A stretch of DNA of 64,000 nt from Campylobacteraceae bacterium (GTDB lineage: Bacteria > Campylobacterota > Campylobacteria > Campylobacterales > Sulfurovaceae), in the NCBI GenBank assembly GCA_027014605.1, contig JALWDJ010000071.1, positions 1-64,000 on the forward strand, given 5' to 3'. Below are positions 55,588 to 64,000 of the stretch, piece by piece. The notes beneath the pieces were generated by a model. The model saw only the letters and a program-made list of their open reading frames with translations. It did not search any database and was not told where the DNA came from. Position numbers and translations under genes: made by a program. How positions within the stretch are numbered: the first letter of the stretch is position 1; each line of letters opens with the position of its first letter.

Positions 55588-56334
55588 TTATTTTTTATCA
55601 TCTTTAATCTCTTTTGTTGCATCATTTGCATCATTAGAGATAGTTTTTGTTGTATCTGCTGTATCATTAGATACCTCTTTTACTGCATCTCTAGTATCAT
55701 TAGAAACTGTTTTAGTTGAATCATTTACATTATCAGAAACATCTTTTACAGAGTCTCTAGTATCATTCGATACAGTCTTAACAGAATCTTTTGTATCATT
55801 AGAAACAGTTTTTACTGAATCTCTACTATCATTAGATACAGTCTTAACAGAATCTTTTGTATCATTAGAAACAGTTTTTACTGAATCTCTACTGTCATTA
55901 GATACAGTTTTTACTGAATCTGTAGCATCATGAGAGACTGCAACAGCCGAATCTTTCATATCCTTTGATGCAATAGTTGTACTATCTTTAAGGTCTTTTG
56001 TTGTATTTGTAATTGAATCTTTTGTATCTTCAGCTACCTCAACAAGAGAATCTCTACTATCTTTACTTGTTGAAACTTCAGAAGTTTTAAGGTCATCAGA
56101 AACTTTTACTGCACTATCTTTTGCATCACTACTAACATTTGTTATGGTTCTCTCAGCACTTTTACTTGTCTCAACTGCACCATCTTTCATAGATGCAACA
56201 CTATCTTTTGCATCTTTACTCATACTTATAGCAGCCTCTTTCATATCTTTAAACATATCTCCAAAACTAAAATCAGCCTGTACATTTATAATCATTCCTG
56301 CTACTATAGCACTTAAAATTATACCTTTTCTCAT
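55588..56334 (-). CDS. Exported LEA-like protein made of 11-residue repeats
   Basis: A 248-residue protein with a signal peptide ending VQA, then DFSFGDMFKDMKEAAISMSKD and about 18 copies of an 11-residue unit of the type D-S-V-K-T-V-S-N-D-T-K. Hydrophobic Val/Ala lie on one face, Asp/Lys/Ser/Thr elsewhere. Eleven-residue periodicity is that of group 3 LEA proteins and of right-handed coiled coils. No cysteine, tryptophan or enzyme motif is seen. Near-identical 66-bp DNA units inside show recent expansion. It stands as its own gene, upstream of the short paralogue on the same strand. Confidence 0.75.
   Translation of the reverse strand: MRKGIILSAIVAGMIINVQADFSFGDMFKDMKEAAISMSKDAKDSVASMKDGAVETSKSAERTITNVSSDAKDSAVKVSDDLKTSEVSTSKDSRDSLVEVAEDTKDSITNTTKDLKDSTTIASKDMKDSAVAVSHDATDSVKTVSNDSRDSVKTVSNDTKDSVKTVSNDSRDSVKTVSNDTKDSVKTVSNDTRDSVKDVSDNVNDSTKTVSNDTRDAVKEVSNDTADTTKTISNDANDATKEIKDDKK
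55769..55933. repeat. Tandem 66-bp repeats inside the LEA-like gene
   Basis: Unit 1 at 55769-55834 and unit 2 at 55835-55900 differ at one base by eye; a related half unit follows. Each 66-bp unit encodes two 11-residue repeats. Length variation by slippage is expected. Confidence 0.85.
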
Positions 56335-56509
56335 TTTTATCCTTTTATTGTTTTTTTAATAACCTCATCTTAGCAATATATATTTGAAATAATACTTAAA
56401 CAAGATAAAAAAAAATAATAAGATTAAATGATGTTTATCAATGAAACTTAGTAATTAAAGATAATTTGTTACAATACAATTATAAAATACTTTCAAAAGG
56501 ACAAATAAA

Positions 56510-56920
56510 ATGAAAAGATTACTATTAATTCCAATTATTGCAACAACAATAAATTATGCTAATGGATACACACAAGCAGATAGAATTTTAGATATGCAAA
56601 AAATGGCAAAAGCTATGGAGGCAATACAGACAGGATTTTTCTATAATAACCTAGATATAGTTAATGAAGGGGTAGATGTATTAGAAAAGACAATCGTTAA
56701 AGTACGGGCAATAGACTCAGAAGTAAATAATAAAGATATATATGAAAAGTGGATAAATAATAATCTTAAAATGACAAATAAAATAAGAAAAAAAATCATT
56801 CAAAAGTCTGAAGATATTAAAGCAAGATTTAAAGCAGGAGATGCAATTCAAGCACTTCAAGCATATAGCAAAATTACTCAACAATGTATGAAATGTCATA
56901 TTCAAATAAGAAAATGGTAA
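56510..56920 (+). CDS. Cytochrome c' / class II-like cytochrome
   Basis: A 136-residue exported four-helix protein with a signal peptide of about 19 residues and a single haem-binding motif CMKCH at its C-terminal end (near 128-132), as in class II cytochromes c. The helices contain AIQTGFFYNNLDIVNEGVDVLEK and AIQALQAYSKITQQ. It is probably a periplasmic gas-binding or electron carrier protein. ATG 56510 follows AAAAGGAC. The adaptor gene begins 18 bases downstream, so the two are likely cotranscribed. Confidence 0.82.
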   Translation: MKRLLLIPIIATTINYANGYTQADRILDMQKMAKAMEAIQTGFFYNNLDIVNEGVDVLEKTIVKVRAIDSEVNNKDIYEKWINNNLKMTNKIRKKIIQKSEDIKARFKAGDAIQALQAYSKITQQCMKCHIQIRKW

Positions 56921-56938
56921 TAGGATTAATGGAATAGT

Positions 56939-57727
56939 ATGAAAAAAATATTAATTGTATCATTTTTACTCATTATATCACTAAGAGCTGATAAAATTAC
57001 TCTTACAGGTACAGTTGTATCAGACGGGCAGAAGATGATAGGTAGTAGATATATGGGATATGTCAAAAAAGTCTTTGTAAAACTTGGAGATAAAGTAAAA
57101 AGAGAGGATAACCTATATGAGATGGAGTCAGCAGAGTTTGATATTATGAAATCACAAGCTGACTTAATGTTAGAGCAGTCAAAAATTGTTGTAGAGTTTT
57201 GGAGAAAGAGATTAGCACGAATTAATGCCAAAAAGGAGAGACTAAAAAAGAGAAAAAAAATTCCTATGATGGATTTAGATGATTTAGAAGCACAAGCTGA
57301 AAATTTTCAAGCTATGCTAGACTCAGCACAAATTATGGTAGAACAGGCTTCAATTAAAGCTAAACAGATGGCTAGTATCTATAATTATATAAAAATGAAA
57401 GCTCCATCAGATGGTGTTGTTGTTCAAAAAAATATTAAAGTTGGAGATATGGTAATGCCTGGGATGTTAACAATTATGATTGTAGATACAGAACATTTAG
57501 AGATTGATGTTTCAATTTCTGAGAGTATTATATCTAAAGTACATGTTGGACAGAAAATCCCTGTTGAAATCCCATCTATAAAATTTCATACAGTGGGTAA
57601 AATCAAAGCTGTAATACCAGATGCAAATCCAATGACACATAAGATAAAAATCCGTGTATCATTCGATAAGAAAAATAAAAATATATTCCCTGGAATGTAT
57701 GCTAAAGTAACACTTCAAGATTTTTAG
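56939..57727 (+). CDS. Periplasmic adaptor (membrane fusion) protein, orphan
   Basis: A 262-residue exported adaptor of the HlyD/RND type. Signal peptide (1-17), first lipoyl half (VVSDGQKMIGSRYMGYVKKVFVKLGDKVKRED), a coiled-coil hairpin about 60-145, second lipoyl half (MKAPSDGVVVQKNIKVGDMVMPG) and a beta-barrel (VDVSISESIISKVHVGQ to VIPDANPMTHKIKIRV). Such proteins bridge an inner-membrane pump and an outer-membrane channel, but neither gene follows. It is shorter than most. It pairs with the cytochrome c' gene upstream. Confidence 0.82.
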   Translation: MKKILIVSFLLIISLRADKITLTGTVVSDGQKMIGSRYMGYVKKVFVKLGDKVKREDNLYEMESAEFDIMKSQADLMLEQSKIVVEFWRKRLARINAKKERLKKRKKIPMMDLDDLEAQAENFQAMLDSAQIMVEQASIKAKQMASIYNYIKMKAPSDGVVVQKNIKVGDMVMPGMLTIMIVDTEHLEIDVSISESIISKVHVGQKIPVEIPSIKFHTVGKIKAVIPDANPMTHKIKIRVSFDKKNKNIFPGMYAKVTLQDF

Positions 57728-57760
57728 TATTACTAATTTAAAAAAAATGTTCAATTATTT

Positions 57761-57787
57761 ACTACCTCTAGCTCTTTAGCTAGAGAT
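57761..57787. repeat. Hairpin related to the TnpB right-end hairpin
   Basis: Arms CTCTAGCT (57766-57773) and AGCTAGAG (57778-57785) pair perfectly. The flank ACTAC and both arms match 44503-44528 with one base change, while the loop is the reverse complement (CTTT against AAAG). It may be a solitary element end, or simply a terminator between two convergent genes. Confidence 0.45.
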
Positions 57788-57790
57788 AAT

Positions 57791-57985
57791 TCATATAAGT
57801 CCTAATTCTATTAGAATAGGCTCTATATCTTTTGAAATCTCAACCAACTTTTTATATAAAATTCCAGAAGCTTTATCTTCTCTTGACCACTCTTCAATAA
57901 TCTTAAAACTAGAACTCTTCTGTTCCTCTGTTAATTTATTTGAACTACCTATTGACTCTTTAATCTTTTCTAACTTTTTTTGCAT
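57791..57985 (-). CDS. Small hypothetical protein after hslU
   Basis: A 64-residue soluble, helical protein beginning MQKKLEKIKESIGSSNKLTEEQ, with charged helices and C-terminal IEPILIELGLI. AAAAAGG lies before its ATG, 13 bases after the hslU stop, so it is the last gene of rplI-hslV-hslU. I do not recognise a family; a small adaptor or antisigma-like role would be a guess. Confidence 0.65.
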   Translation of the reverse strand: MQKKLEKIKESIGSSNKLTEEQKSSSFKIIEEWSREDKASGILYKKLVEISKDIEPILIELGLI

Positions 57986-57998
57986 TTTCTATCCTTTT

Positions 57999-59348
57999 TT
58001 ATAAAATATATCTAGTAGTATCTTCACTATCTACTAACTTATCTAATTTCTCTTCAATAAGAGCCTCATCTATTACTATATCTTCTCCTGCATACTCATC
58101 TGCATTAAAACTAATATCTTCTATAATCTTTTCCATAATTGTATGAAGTCGTCTAGCTCCAATATCTTCTGTCTTCTCATTCGCAAGAGCTGAGTAGTTT
58201 GCAATACTTCTTAGAGCATCTTCATCAAATATTAGATTTACACCCTCAACTGCTAGTAGTGCTTTATACTGCTTTACAAGTGAATTTTGAGGCTCTGTTA
58301 AAATCCTATATAGTGCTTCACTATCTAAACTATCAAGTTCAACTCTTAGAGGGAAACGCCCTTGAAGTTCAGGAATTAAATCACTTGGTTTACTTAGATG
58401 AAATGCTCCTGCTGATATAAATAGGATATGGTCAGTTTTTACTACTCCTATACGAGTCTGAACATTAGAACCTTCAACTATTGGTAGCAAATCTCTCTGA
58501 ACTCCCTCTTTAGATGGGTCTTGTCTTGAATTTGAGTTTGCAGGAACTGCAATTTTATCAATCTCATCAATAAATATAATTCCACCCTGCTCTATCTTTT
58601 TTACTGCTAAATCTTTTAACTTATCTTCATCAAAAAGTTCTCTACTCGCCTCTTGGGCTAATATCTTTTTAGCCTCTTTAACTGTTACCTCCTTCTTTTT
58701 ACCCTTTTTATTTAATCCACCTATAACTTTAATAATAGACTCTTGAACATTTGCCATTTCAGGTGGAACATTACCTGCTGTTGATACATCAATTGTTGGT
58801 GCTGGTAACTCAATCTCTATCTTTAAATGCTCAAGCTTCCCCTCTTCAAACTTCTTCTGCATTCTAGCAAAAGAGTTCTCATAATCTTTTAATTTTGCCT
58901 CACTCGCACCAGCTGGGAGAGGTGGGAGTAGTTTTTCTATAATTTTATTCTCAACATAAGCTTCAATCTTATCTATATTTAACTCATTCTGCTCCTCTCT
59001 AACTAAGGAGAGCGAATTTAGAGCTAAATCTCGTATCATGGATTCTACATCTCTACCTACAAAACCAACCTCTGTATATTTACTAGCCTCTACTTTTACA
59101 AATGGAAGACGCATCATTGTTGAGAGCCGTCTTGCTATCTCTGTTTTTCCTACACCTGTACTTCCTATCATAAGAATATTTTTAGGCATAACATCTTTCT
59201 GTAACTCAGGGGTTAATTGCATTCTCCTATACCTATTTCGTAAAGCTACGGCTATTGTCTTTTTTGCATTTTGTTGCCCAATTACATATTTATCTAAAAA
59301 TGAGACAATCTCTTTTGGTGTAAGATTGGTTGATACTGTTTTACTCAA
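57999..59348 (-). CDS. hslU: HslU ATPase of the HslUV protease
   Basis: A 449-residue AAA+ unfoldase. The N-domain reads PKEIVSFLDKYVIGQQNAKK (12-31), Walker A is GSTGVGKTEIAR near 67, the pore loop is the KYTEVGFVGRD region near 89-99, Walker B is GIIFIDEIDKIA near 258, and sensor GARRLHTIMEKI near 400. The intermediate domain (110-240) is present. It abuts hslV, with the hslV stop at the base before its start region. Confidence 0.96.
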   Translation of the reverse strand: MSKTVSTNLTPKEIVSFLDKYVIGQQNAKKTIAVALRNRYRRMQLTPELQKDVMPKNILMIGSTGVGKTEIARRLSTMMRLPFVKVEASKYTEVGFVGRDVESMIRDLALNSLSLVREEQNELNIDKIEAYVENKIIEKLLPPLPAGASEAKLKDYENSFARMQKKFEEGKLEHLKIEIELPAPTIDVSTAGNVPPEMANVQESIIKVIGGLNKKGKKKEVTVKEAKKILAQEASRELFDEDKLKDLAVKKIEQGGIIFIDEIDKIAVPANSNSRQDPSKEGVQRDLLPIVEGSNVQTRIGVVKTDHILFISAGAFHLSKPSDLIPELQGRFPLRVELDSLDSEALYRILTEPQNSLVKQYKALLAVEGVNLIFDEDALRSIANYSALANEKTEDIGARRLHTIMEKIIEDISFNADEYAGEDIVIDEALIEEKLDKLVDSEDTTRYIL

Positions 59349-59879
59349 TTAAAGCTCCAATATTTTAATATTTGTATTTGTATATATGCAGAGTTCACCT
59401 GCAATTTTAAGACTCTCTTCTACTAATTTACGAGCCTCCATATTTGCATGTCTATCTAATGCCCTAGCTGATGATATAGCGTAATTTCCACCACTACCAA
59501 TAGATGCAATCTTCCCATCTTCTGGCTCTACTACATCACCTGTTCCAGAGAGTATAAATATATGCTTCTTATTTAAAACTAACATCATAGCCTCTAGTTG
59601 CCTTAAATGCTTATCTTTCCTCCACATCTTAGAAAATTCAATAACAGACTTTAGTAAATCACCCTTTTTTTCATTTAATATTGTTTCAAACATATCAAAC
59701 AAATTAAAAGCATCAGCTGTACTACCCGCAAATCCAGCTAAAATTTTTCCATGATAAAGAGTACGAATTTTAGTTGCATTTCCTTTTAATATGGTATTTC
59801 CAAATGTCACTTGCCCATCTCCACCAATAACAGCAGAATTTTCACCTCTATAAGCAAGAATTGTTGTTGCTTCAAACAC
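59349..59879 (-). CDS. hslV: HslV peptidase of the HslUV protease
   Basis: A 176-residue proteasome-like peptidase. [25 protein letters not shown] shows the family start; after processing the catalytic Thr would be the first of the TT pair (Thr5), preceded by four residues, slightly longer than the usual Met removal. [10 protein letters not shown] and [14 protein letters not shown] are standard. Sits between rplI and hslU in one operon. Confidence 0.95.
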   Translation of the reverse strand: MFEATTILAYRGENSAVIGGDGQVTFGNTILKGNATKIRTLYHGKILAGFAGSTADAFNLFDMFETILNEKKGDLLKSVIEFSKMWRKDKHLRQLEAMMLVLNKKHIFILSGTGDVVEPEDGKIASIGSGGNYAISSARALDRHANMEARKLVEESLKIAGELCIYTNTNIKILEL

Positions 59880-59883
59880 TAAT

Positions 59884-60327
59884 TTACACTCCTACAACTT
59901 CTACAACAGTATCTGCATGGATACCATGCCCTAGTTTAATATCTATTTTAAACTCTCCTGTTGATTTAATCGCTTTTTTAAGACCTATATTTCTCTTATC
60001 TATGGTAATATTCAACTGCTCTTTAATTGCATTAAAAATATCATCTTTCTTTACAGAACCTTGAATACCAACAGGAGCTAATTTTTTTGGTATAATAATC
60101 TTTTTAGCCTCTAATATACCCTTCTCCTTTTTAAATCTCTCTAGCTCATCAGCTAACTCTTTAGCTAATCTCTCCTGTTCTGCTTTCCAATCCTCAACAA
60201 TCTTTGGAGTTGCTAACTTTGCCATACCTTTTGCTATAAGAAAATTTTGACCATAACCATCTTTTACCTCTTTTATATCACCCTTTTTACCTAAGTTTTT
60301 AACATCTTTTATAAGTAATACTTTCAT
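59884..60327 (-). CDS. rplI: Ribosomal protein L9
   Basis: A 147-residue large-subunit protein beginning [21 protein letters not shown], followed by [13 protein letters not shown], the long connecting helix (41-75) and the C-terminal domain ([15 protein letters not shown]). ATG 60327 is chosen because AAAAGGA lies upstream and L9 starts at MKV; a longer frame begins 10 codons earlier without support. It is the first gene of rplI-hslV-hslU and the small gene. Confidence 0.95.
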   Translation of the reverse strand: MKVLLIKDVKNLGKKGDIKEVKDGYGQNFLIAKGMAKLATPKIVEDWKAEQERLAKELADELERFKKEKGILEAKKIIIPKKLAPVGIQGSVKKDDIFNAIKEQLNITIDKRNIGLKKAIKSTGEFKIDIKLGHGIHADTVVEVVGV

Positions 60328-60451
60328 TTTATATAATCCTTTTAAATAAATTATCATTTTTTTTATAATTCATAATTTTAGCAGGTTTTATTTAGAAATG
60401 GGATATTATAAGAATAATATCTATTTTTTTATTATTTAACATGAAATGTTA

Positions 60452-60487
60452 TTTAAAATTAATATATATTATTATATAATGGTTATT
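60452..60487 (+). promoter_or_regulatory. Promoter of the GGDEF-EAL gene with +1 at the ATG
   Basis: TTTAAA (60452-60457), 17 bases, TATAAT (60475-60480), then 7 bases to ATG 60488. No ribosome binding site precedes the ATG, so a leaderless message is likely. The frame upstream of the ATG overlaps the promoter. Confidence 0.5.
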
Positions 60488-62455
60488 ATGAAAAAGGCAA
60501 TTAATTACTTATTAGAAAATATATCCAGATTAAATGTTAGAGATACTCTTATAAAAAAGATATACTACTCCATACCCAAAATTGCAATATTAATATTTAT
60601 ACTATCTATCATTTTTTTCTATATATTTAAAGATAAAATCCAAAATAATATGGCATTAACAGGTTGGATTATATCTCTAAATACTCTAGTCTTTATCTTT
60701 CTATATGACTATCTCTATTATAGACTATTTTATAGACGAAAAAGTGAAGCAAGATATAAGAATGCAAAAAGAAAATTGGAGATAAAAGGAAAAAAACTCT
60801 CTCTTCTACTTAGTCAAGCACCTATAGGTATATTCTATTATGATAAAAATCTAAGAATTTTAAACTACAACAAAATATTTTATAAAATATTTGGATTAAA
60901 AAGAGATCTAAAAGGTTTTAATCTAAATCACTTAAGTGATAGAAAAGTAGTAAATACTATGAAAAGTGTCTTAATTAAAAAAGAAGCTAAAAACCGTGTT
61001 GGCTCCTACGGTTTTACTTTTCAAAATAAAGCTATTTGGGTAGAGCTTAGATGTTCTGCACTTATCGATGATAATGGTAATGTTATTGGAGGTATTGGAA
61101 TTTTGGAGGATAAAACAAGAGAACACGAAGCTTATAAAAAGCTAAACTATGTATCACTACATGACTCTTTAACAGGACTTCCTAATAGAAGACACTATAA
61201 AAATTTTATGCGTAAACTAGTTAAAGATAAAAGAAATCAAGACTACTTCTCTATACTATTTTATATGGATTTAAATCACTTTAAAGAGATTAATGATACC
61301 TTTGGACACTCAGTAGGTGATAAACTTCTACTTGAAGTTGCCAATAGATTTAAAACTTTAAAAATAAAAAATAGCCACTTAAGTCGCCTAGGTGGAGATG
61401 AGTTTACTCTAGCAGTTACATTTATATCAAAAAAAGAGACAGAAACTATAGAAAAAGCAAAAGAGATTGCTCATAGGATAAAAAAATTATTTAATAAAGT
61501 ATTTGAAATAGAGGGATTAAATCTATATATGACATCAAGTATAGGTATTGTTATCATCGAACCTAAAACAGATAATATAGATACAATTATTCGTCATGCA
61601 GATATGGCAATGTATCAAACTAAAAGAGATGGACAAAATAATATAAAATTTTATGACCATACACTAGATTTAGAAAGACAAGAATTAACAGCATTACAAC
61701 AAGATTTAAATCATGCAATAGATAAAGGAGAACTTAAACTATATTATCAACCAATAGTAGCTATAAAAGATGATAAACTAAATGCTATAGAGGCTCTTAT
61801 TCGTTGGCAACATCCCACAAAAGGCATGATTATGCCTGATAAATTTATACCTATGGCAACAGAATCAGGTCTTATTAATAGAGTTGGCTGGTGGGTAGCC
61901 AATGAGGTTTGTAAACAACTATCTATATGGAATAAAAATGGGTTAATAAATTTTGAATATGTAGCAATCAATATAAATGCAAGACAGTTACACGAGATAA
62001 ATTTTCCGCAACATCTTGAAAAATGTATTTTAGATTATAAAATTAATCCCTCTCTAATCAAATTAGAAGTTACAGAAACAACTCTTATAGATAGTTTTAC
62101 AAAAACACAAAAAATTATTAAAGATTTAAATAGGATAGGTATAGAGTGTAATATTGATGATTTTGGAACAGGATACTCATCTCTATCTTATCTAAAAAAA
62201 CTCTCATTTAAAGTTTTAAAAATAGATAGAGTATTTGTTAATGAGCTTCTAATAAATAGTGATAATTTAGAATTAATAAAGAGTATTATTAAAATAGGTA
62301 AACAATTTAACTATAAAATTATTATAGAAGGTATTGAGACACTAGCACAAAAAAAGAAAATTTTAGAAATTGATAGTGACGTCTCATATCAAGGATTTTT
62401 ATGCAGTAGGGCAATTCCTGCTAAAGAGTTTGAAGATAGATTTTTAAAAAATTAA
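60488..62455 (+). CDS. Membrane-bound PAS-GGDEF-EAL protein
   Basis: A 655-residue cyclic-di-GMP protein. Two N-terminal membrane helices (about 24-45 and 57-77) are followed by a short coiled coil, a PAS domain (LLSQAPIGIFYYDKNLRILNY, about 105-215), a GGDEF domain with intact RLGGDEF near 305, and an EAL domain with AIEALIRWQHP near 430, VEITETTL-type VTETTL and DDFGTGYSSLSYL. Both catalytic motifs look intact, so it could make or degrade cyclic-di-GMP. The start is ATG 60488, because the -10 box lies in the longer frame. Monocistronic. Confidence 0.9.
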   Translation: MKKAINYLLENISRLNVRDTLIKKIYYSIPKIAILIFILSIIFFYIFKDKIQNNMALTGWIISLNTLVFIFLYDYLYYRLFYRRKSEARYKNAKRKLEIKGKKLSLLLSQAPIGIFYYDKNLRILNYNKIFYKIFGLKRDLKGFNLNHLSDRKVVNTMKSVLIKKEAKNRVGSYGFTFQNKAIWVELRCSALIDDNGNVIGGIGILEDKTREHEAYKKLNYVSLHDSLTGLPNRRHYKNFMRKLVKDKRNQDYFSILFYMDLNHFKEINDTFGHSVGDKLLLEVANRFKTLKIKNSHLSRLGGDEFTLAVTFISKKETETIEKAKEIAHRIKKLFNKVFEIEGLNLYMTSSIGIVIIEPKTDNIDTIIRHADMAMYQTKRDGQNNIKFYDHTLDLERQELTALQQDLNHAIDKGELKLYYQPIVAIKDDKLNAIEALIRWQHPTKGMIMPDKFIPMATESGLINRVGWWVANEVCKQLSIWNKNGLINFEYVAININARQLHEINFPQHLEKCILDYKINPSLIKLEVTETTLIDSFTKTQKIIKDLNRIGIECNIDDFGTGYSSLSYLKKLSFKVLKIDRVFVNELLINSDNLELIKSIIKIGKQFNYKIIIEGIETLAQKKKILEIDSDVSYQGFLCSRAIPAKEFEDRFLKN

Positions 62456-62538
62456 AAATCCTCATAGTCCTCTATTATTTAACTAAAAAAGATATAATTC
62501 TATAAAAAATTATATTTTAGATTTAAAAGGAGTTTCTT

Positions 62539-63276
62539 ATGGGTAGAGCGTTTGAGTATCGTAAGGCAGCTAAAATGAAAAGATGGGGAACAATGTCTAA
62601 ACTGTTTCCTAAATTGGGGAAAATTATTACAATGGCAGCTAAAGCAGGTGGTACAGACCCAGATATGAACCCTAGACTTAGAACAGCTATCTTAAATGCA
62701 AAAGCCCAAAATATGCCAAAACATAATATTGAATCAGCAATTAAAAGAGCAACAGGAAAAGATAGTGCAGATATAAAAGAGATACACTATGAAGCAAAAG
62801 CTCCTTATGGAGTACAACTTATTATAGATTGTGCTACTGATAATCCAACAAGAACTGTAGCAAATGTAAAAGCAACACTTACTAGAAATAGAGCAGAATT
62901 ATTAACATCAGGGTCTTTAAATTTTATATTTACTAGAAAGGCTGTATTTATTCTTGATAAAAAAGATAATATAGATTTAGAGGAGTTAGAGTTAGAGCTT
63001 ATTGATTTTGGTTTAGAAGAGATAGAAGAGGATATTGAACCACAAGATAATGGAAAAGATAAAGATATTATTAGAATTTATGGAGAATTTACTTCATTTG
63101 GTGAATTATCTAAAGCTTTAGAAGATAGAAATATATCTGTTACAAAAGCAGAAATTCAATACATTGCAAATAATCCAATAGATTTAACAGATGAACAGAT
63201 GGAAGAGATTGATATATTAATAGACAAACTTGAAGATGATGAAGATGTTCAAGCTGTCTATACAAATATTAATTAA
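62539..63276 (+). CDS. YebC/PmpR family regulator or ribosome-associated factor
   Basis: A 245-residue protein of the YebC family: [30 protein letters not shown][10 protein letters not shown], [17 protein letters not shown] and [21 protein letters not shown]. The family is described as DNA-binding regulators and, more recently, as factors helping ribosomes pass difficult proline stretches. The opening [13 protein letters not shown] is typical of Campylobacterota and Bacteroidota YebC. AAAAGGAG precedes the ATG. Its stop overlaps the convergent barrel gene. Confidence 0.93.
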   Translation: MGRAFEYRKAAKMKRWGTMSKLFPKLGKIITMAAKAGGTDPDMNPRLRTAILNAKAQNMPKHNIESAIKRATGKDSADIKEIHYEAKAPYGVQLIIDCATDNPTRTVANVKATLTRNRAELLTSGSLNFIFTRKAVFILDKKDNIDLEELELELIDFGLEEIEEDIEPQDNGKDKDIIRIYGEFTSFGELSKALEDRNISVTKAEIQYIANNPIDLTDEQMEEIDILIDKLEDDEDVQAVYTNIN

Positions 63277-64000
63277 TTAGTGCTAAATTTCATACCTAAA
63301 TTAAACATACATCTATAGGAGCTATCAAAATTATTCTCTTCTCTCCATAATATAGATGGACTAACCTCATAATATAACCAATTTTTATAAAAAATCTCTC
63401 TATATGCTATATATAGCTGTTGATAACTAAGATATGCTTTTAGTGCATCTAATCTACTAGCAAAAGAAACTCCGGTTGTTAACTCCTGCTTATGTGAGAT
63501 AATTTTAGTCATTGATATACTATTTATTATAGTAGTACTATTTGTTCTATCTTTATACTTAAAGAAGTTACGATATAGTATATATATATTTTTTTTAAGA
63601 TGTTCAATTTTACTAAGAGTAACTGCATTTTCAAATTTTCCATCACTATATAGACGAAAACGACTATTTGCTATAAAATCTCTGTTTTCAAATAGATATT
63701 TAACTTTTAAGTTAACATAAGGATATAGATTAAACTTTCTAAATTTAACTCCAAATCCTGATGTAAAATCTATCTTCTTAAATATATAATCAAAAAAATC
63801 TAATCTTAAAAAGTAACTCTTATTATTAACTCTATATCTATTATCTAATTTAGTACCATCATAAAAAATATTATCACTATCTTCATCTTCAAAAAAAAGT
63901 CTAAATTTTTTTTGAATTTTAGGAAGATTTATCCTTAATCTAAACCTAAGAGCATATTCACTCTCTCTATTACTCTCTACTGCAAAAGATGTCTTTAACT
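63273..64000 (-). CDS. Outer-membrane beta-barrel-like protein, C-terminal part
   Basis: The minus-strand frame is open from the window edge to the stop at 63273 (about 242 residues seen); the start lies outside. The sequence is a series of amphipathic strands with aromatic and basic residues and short turns ([66 protein letters not shown]), as in large outer-membrane barrels. The last residue is not aromatic (KFSTN), which is atypical. Family not identified. An internal ATG at 63512 is not the real start. Confidence 0.7.
   Translation of the reverse strand, partial: LKTSFAVESNRESEYALRFRLRINLPKIQKKFRLFFEDEDSDNIFYDGTKLDNRYRVNNKSYFLRLDFFDYIFKKIDFTSGFGVKFRKFNLYPYVNLKVKYLFENRDFIANSRFRLYSDGKFENAVTLSKIEHLKKNIYILYRNFFKYKDRTNSTTIINSISMTKIISHKQELTTGVSFASRLDALKAYLSYQQLYIAYREIFYKNWLYYEVSPSILWREENNFDSSYRCMFNLGMKFSTN

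Noticed and set aside
55588-56334. CRISPR array, because of regularly spaced repeats
   Set aside because: The repeats lie in one open reading frame with a 33/66-bp coding period and no unique spacers; they encode 11-residue protein repeats.

Overview
This 64 kb window is a chromosomal segment of a very AT-rich (about 30% G+C by eye) Gram-negative bacterium, almost certainly a member of the Campylobacterota (former Epsilonproteobacteria), in the style of Sulfurimonas, Sulfurovum or Arcobacter relatives. The evidence is the gene set: aminofutalosine synthase (futalosine menaquinone route), carboxynorspermidine decarboxylase, two-domain NosL, a Cj0069-type ATP-grasp protein, frequent TTG starts and many short operons of unrelated housekeeping genes. 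I cannot place it at genus level.

Layout. 1-10 kb: CopD-like membrane protein, comF, a NosL-type protein, nspC, a phosphoribosyltransferase, trpG/pabA, a TlpA-like thioredoxin, carB, a secreted RNase T2 and small secreted or hypothetical proteins. 10-15 kb: a hybrid histidine kinase coupled to a FIST sensor, then apt and an ankyrin protein. 15.5-17.4 kb: a small accessory island with two toxin-antitoxin pairs (TumE/TumA-like and Phd/RelE-like), bracketed by an 80-bp direct repeat. 17.4-32.4 kb: a Nim-like flavoprotein, aroE, metG, a Mur-ligase-N-domain-like protein, gpsA, ligA, mqnE, glnD, glmS, an orphan ClpP-fold protease and a YbgC thioesterase. 32.4-41.3 kb: two identical tRNA-Asn genes, a radical SAM protein, an alpha-carbonic anhydrase lipoprotein, and a phosphate regulon (phoU-pstBAC, pstS, a PhoB-like regulator) with three matching Pho-box-like promoters. 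41-49 kb: DUF89 protein, a GlnRS-YqeY fusion, a decayed TnpB-type transposon end, a CoA-acylating aldehyde dehydrogenase, a MidA-type methyltransferase and secreted repeat proteins. 49-64 kb: a LolD-like ATPase, tsf, rpsB, a PLP enzyme, a PAS protein, two secreted 11-residue-repeat (LEA-like) proteins, a cytochrome c', an orphan periplasmic adaptor, hslUV-rplI, a GGDEF-EAL protein, a YebC-family regulator and the end of an outer-membrane-barrel-like gene that leaves the window.

How it works together. Most of the window is core metabolism and translation. The clearest regulatory circuit is phosphate: a PhoB-like regulator, PstS and PstCAB-PhoU each sit behind the same 11-bp-spaced direct repeat placed 9 bp from a -10 box. 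The clearest accessory unit is the repeat-bracketed double toxin-antitoxin island, whose first toxin appears to be translated from a leaderless mRNA while its antitoxin has a strong ribosome binding site. Transposon history is visible only as relics: a tnpB tail with a right-end hairpin, a second copy of that hairpin 13 kb away, and coding debris splitting the pst genes.
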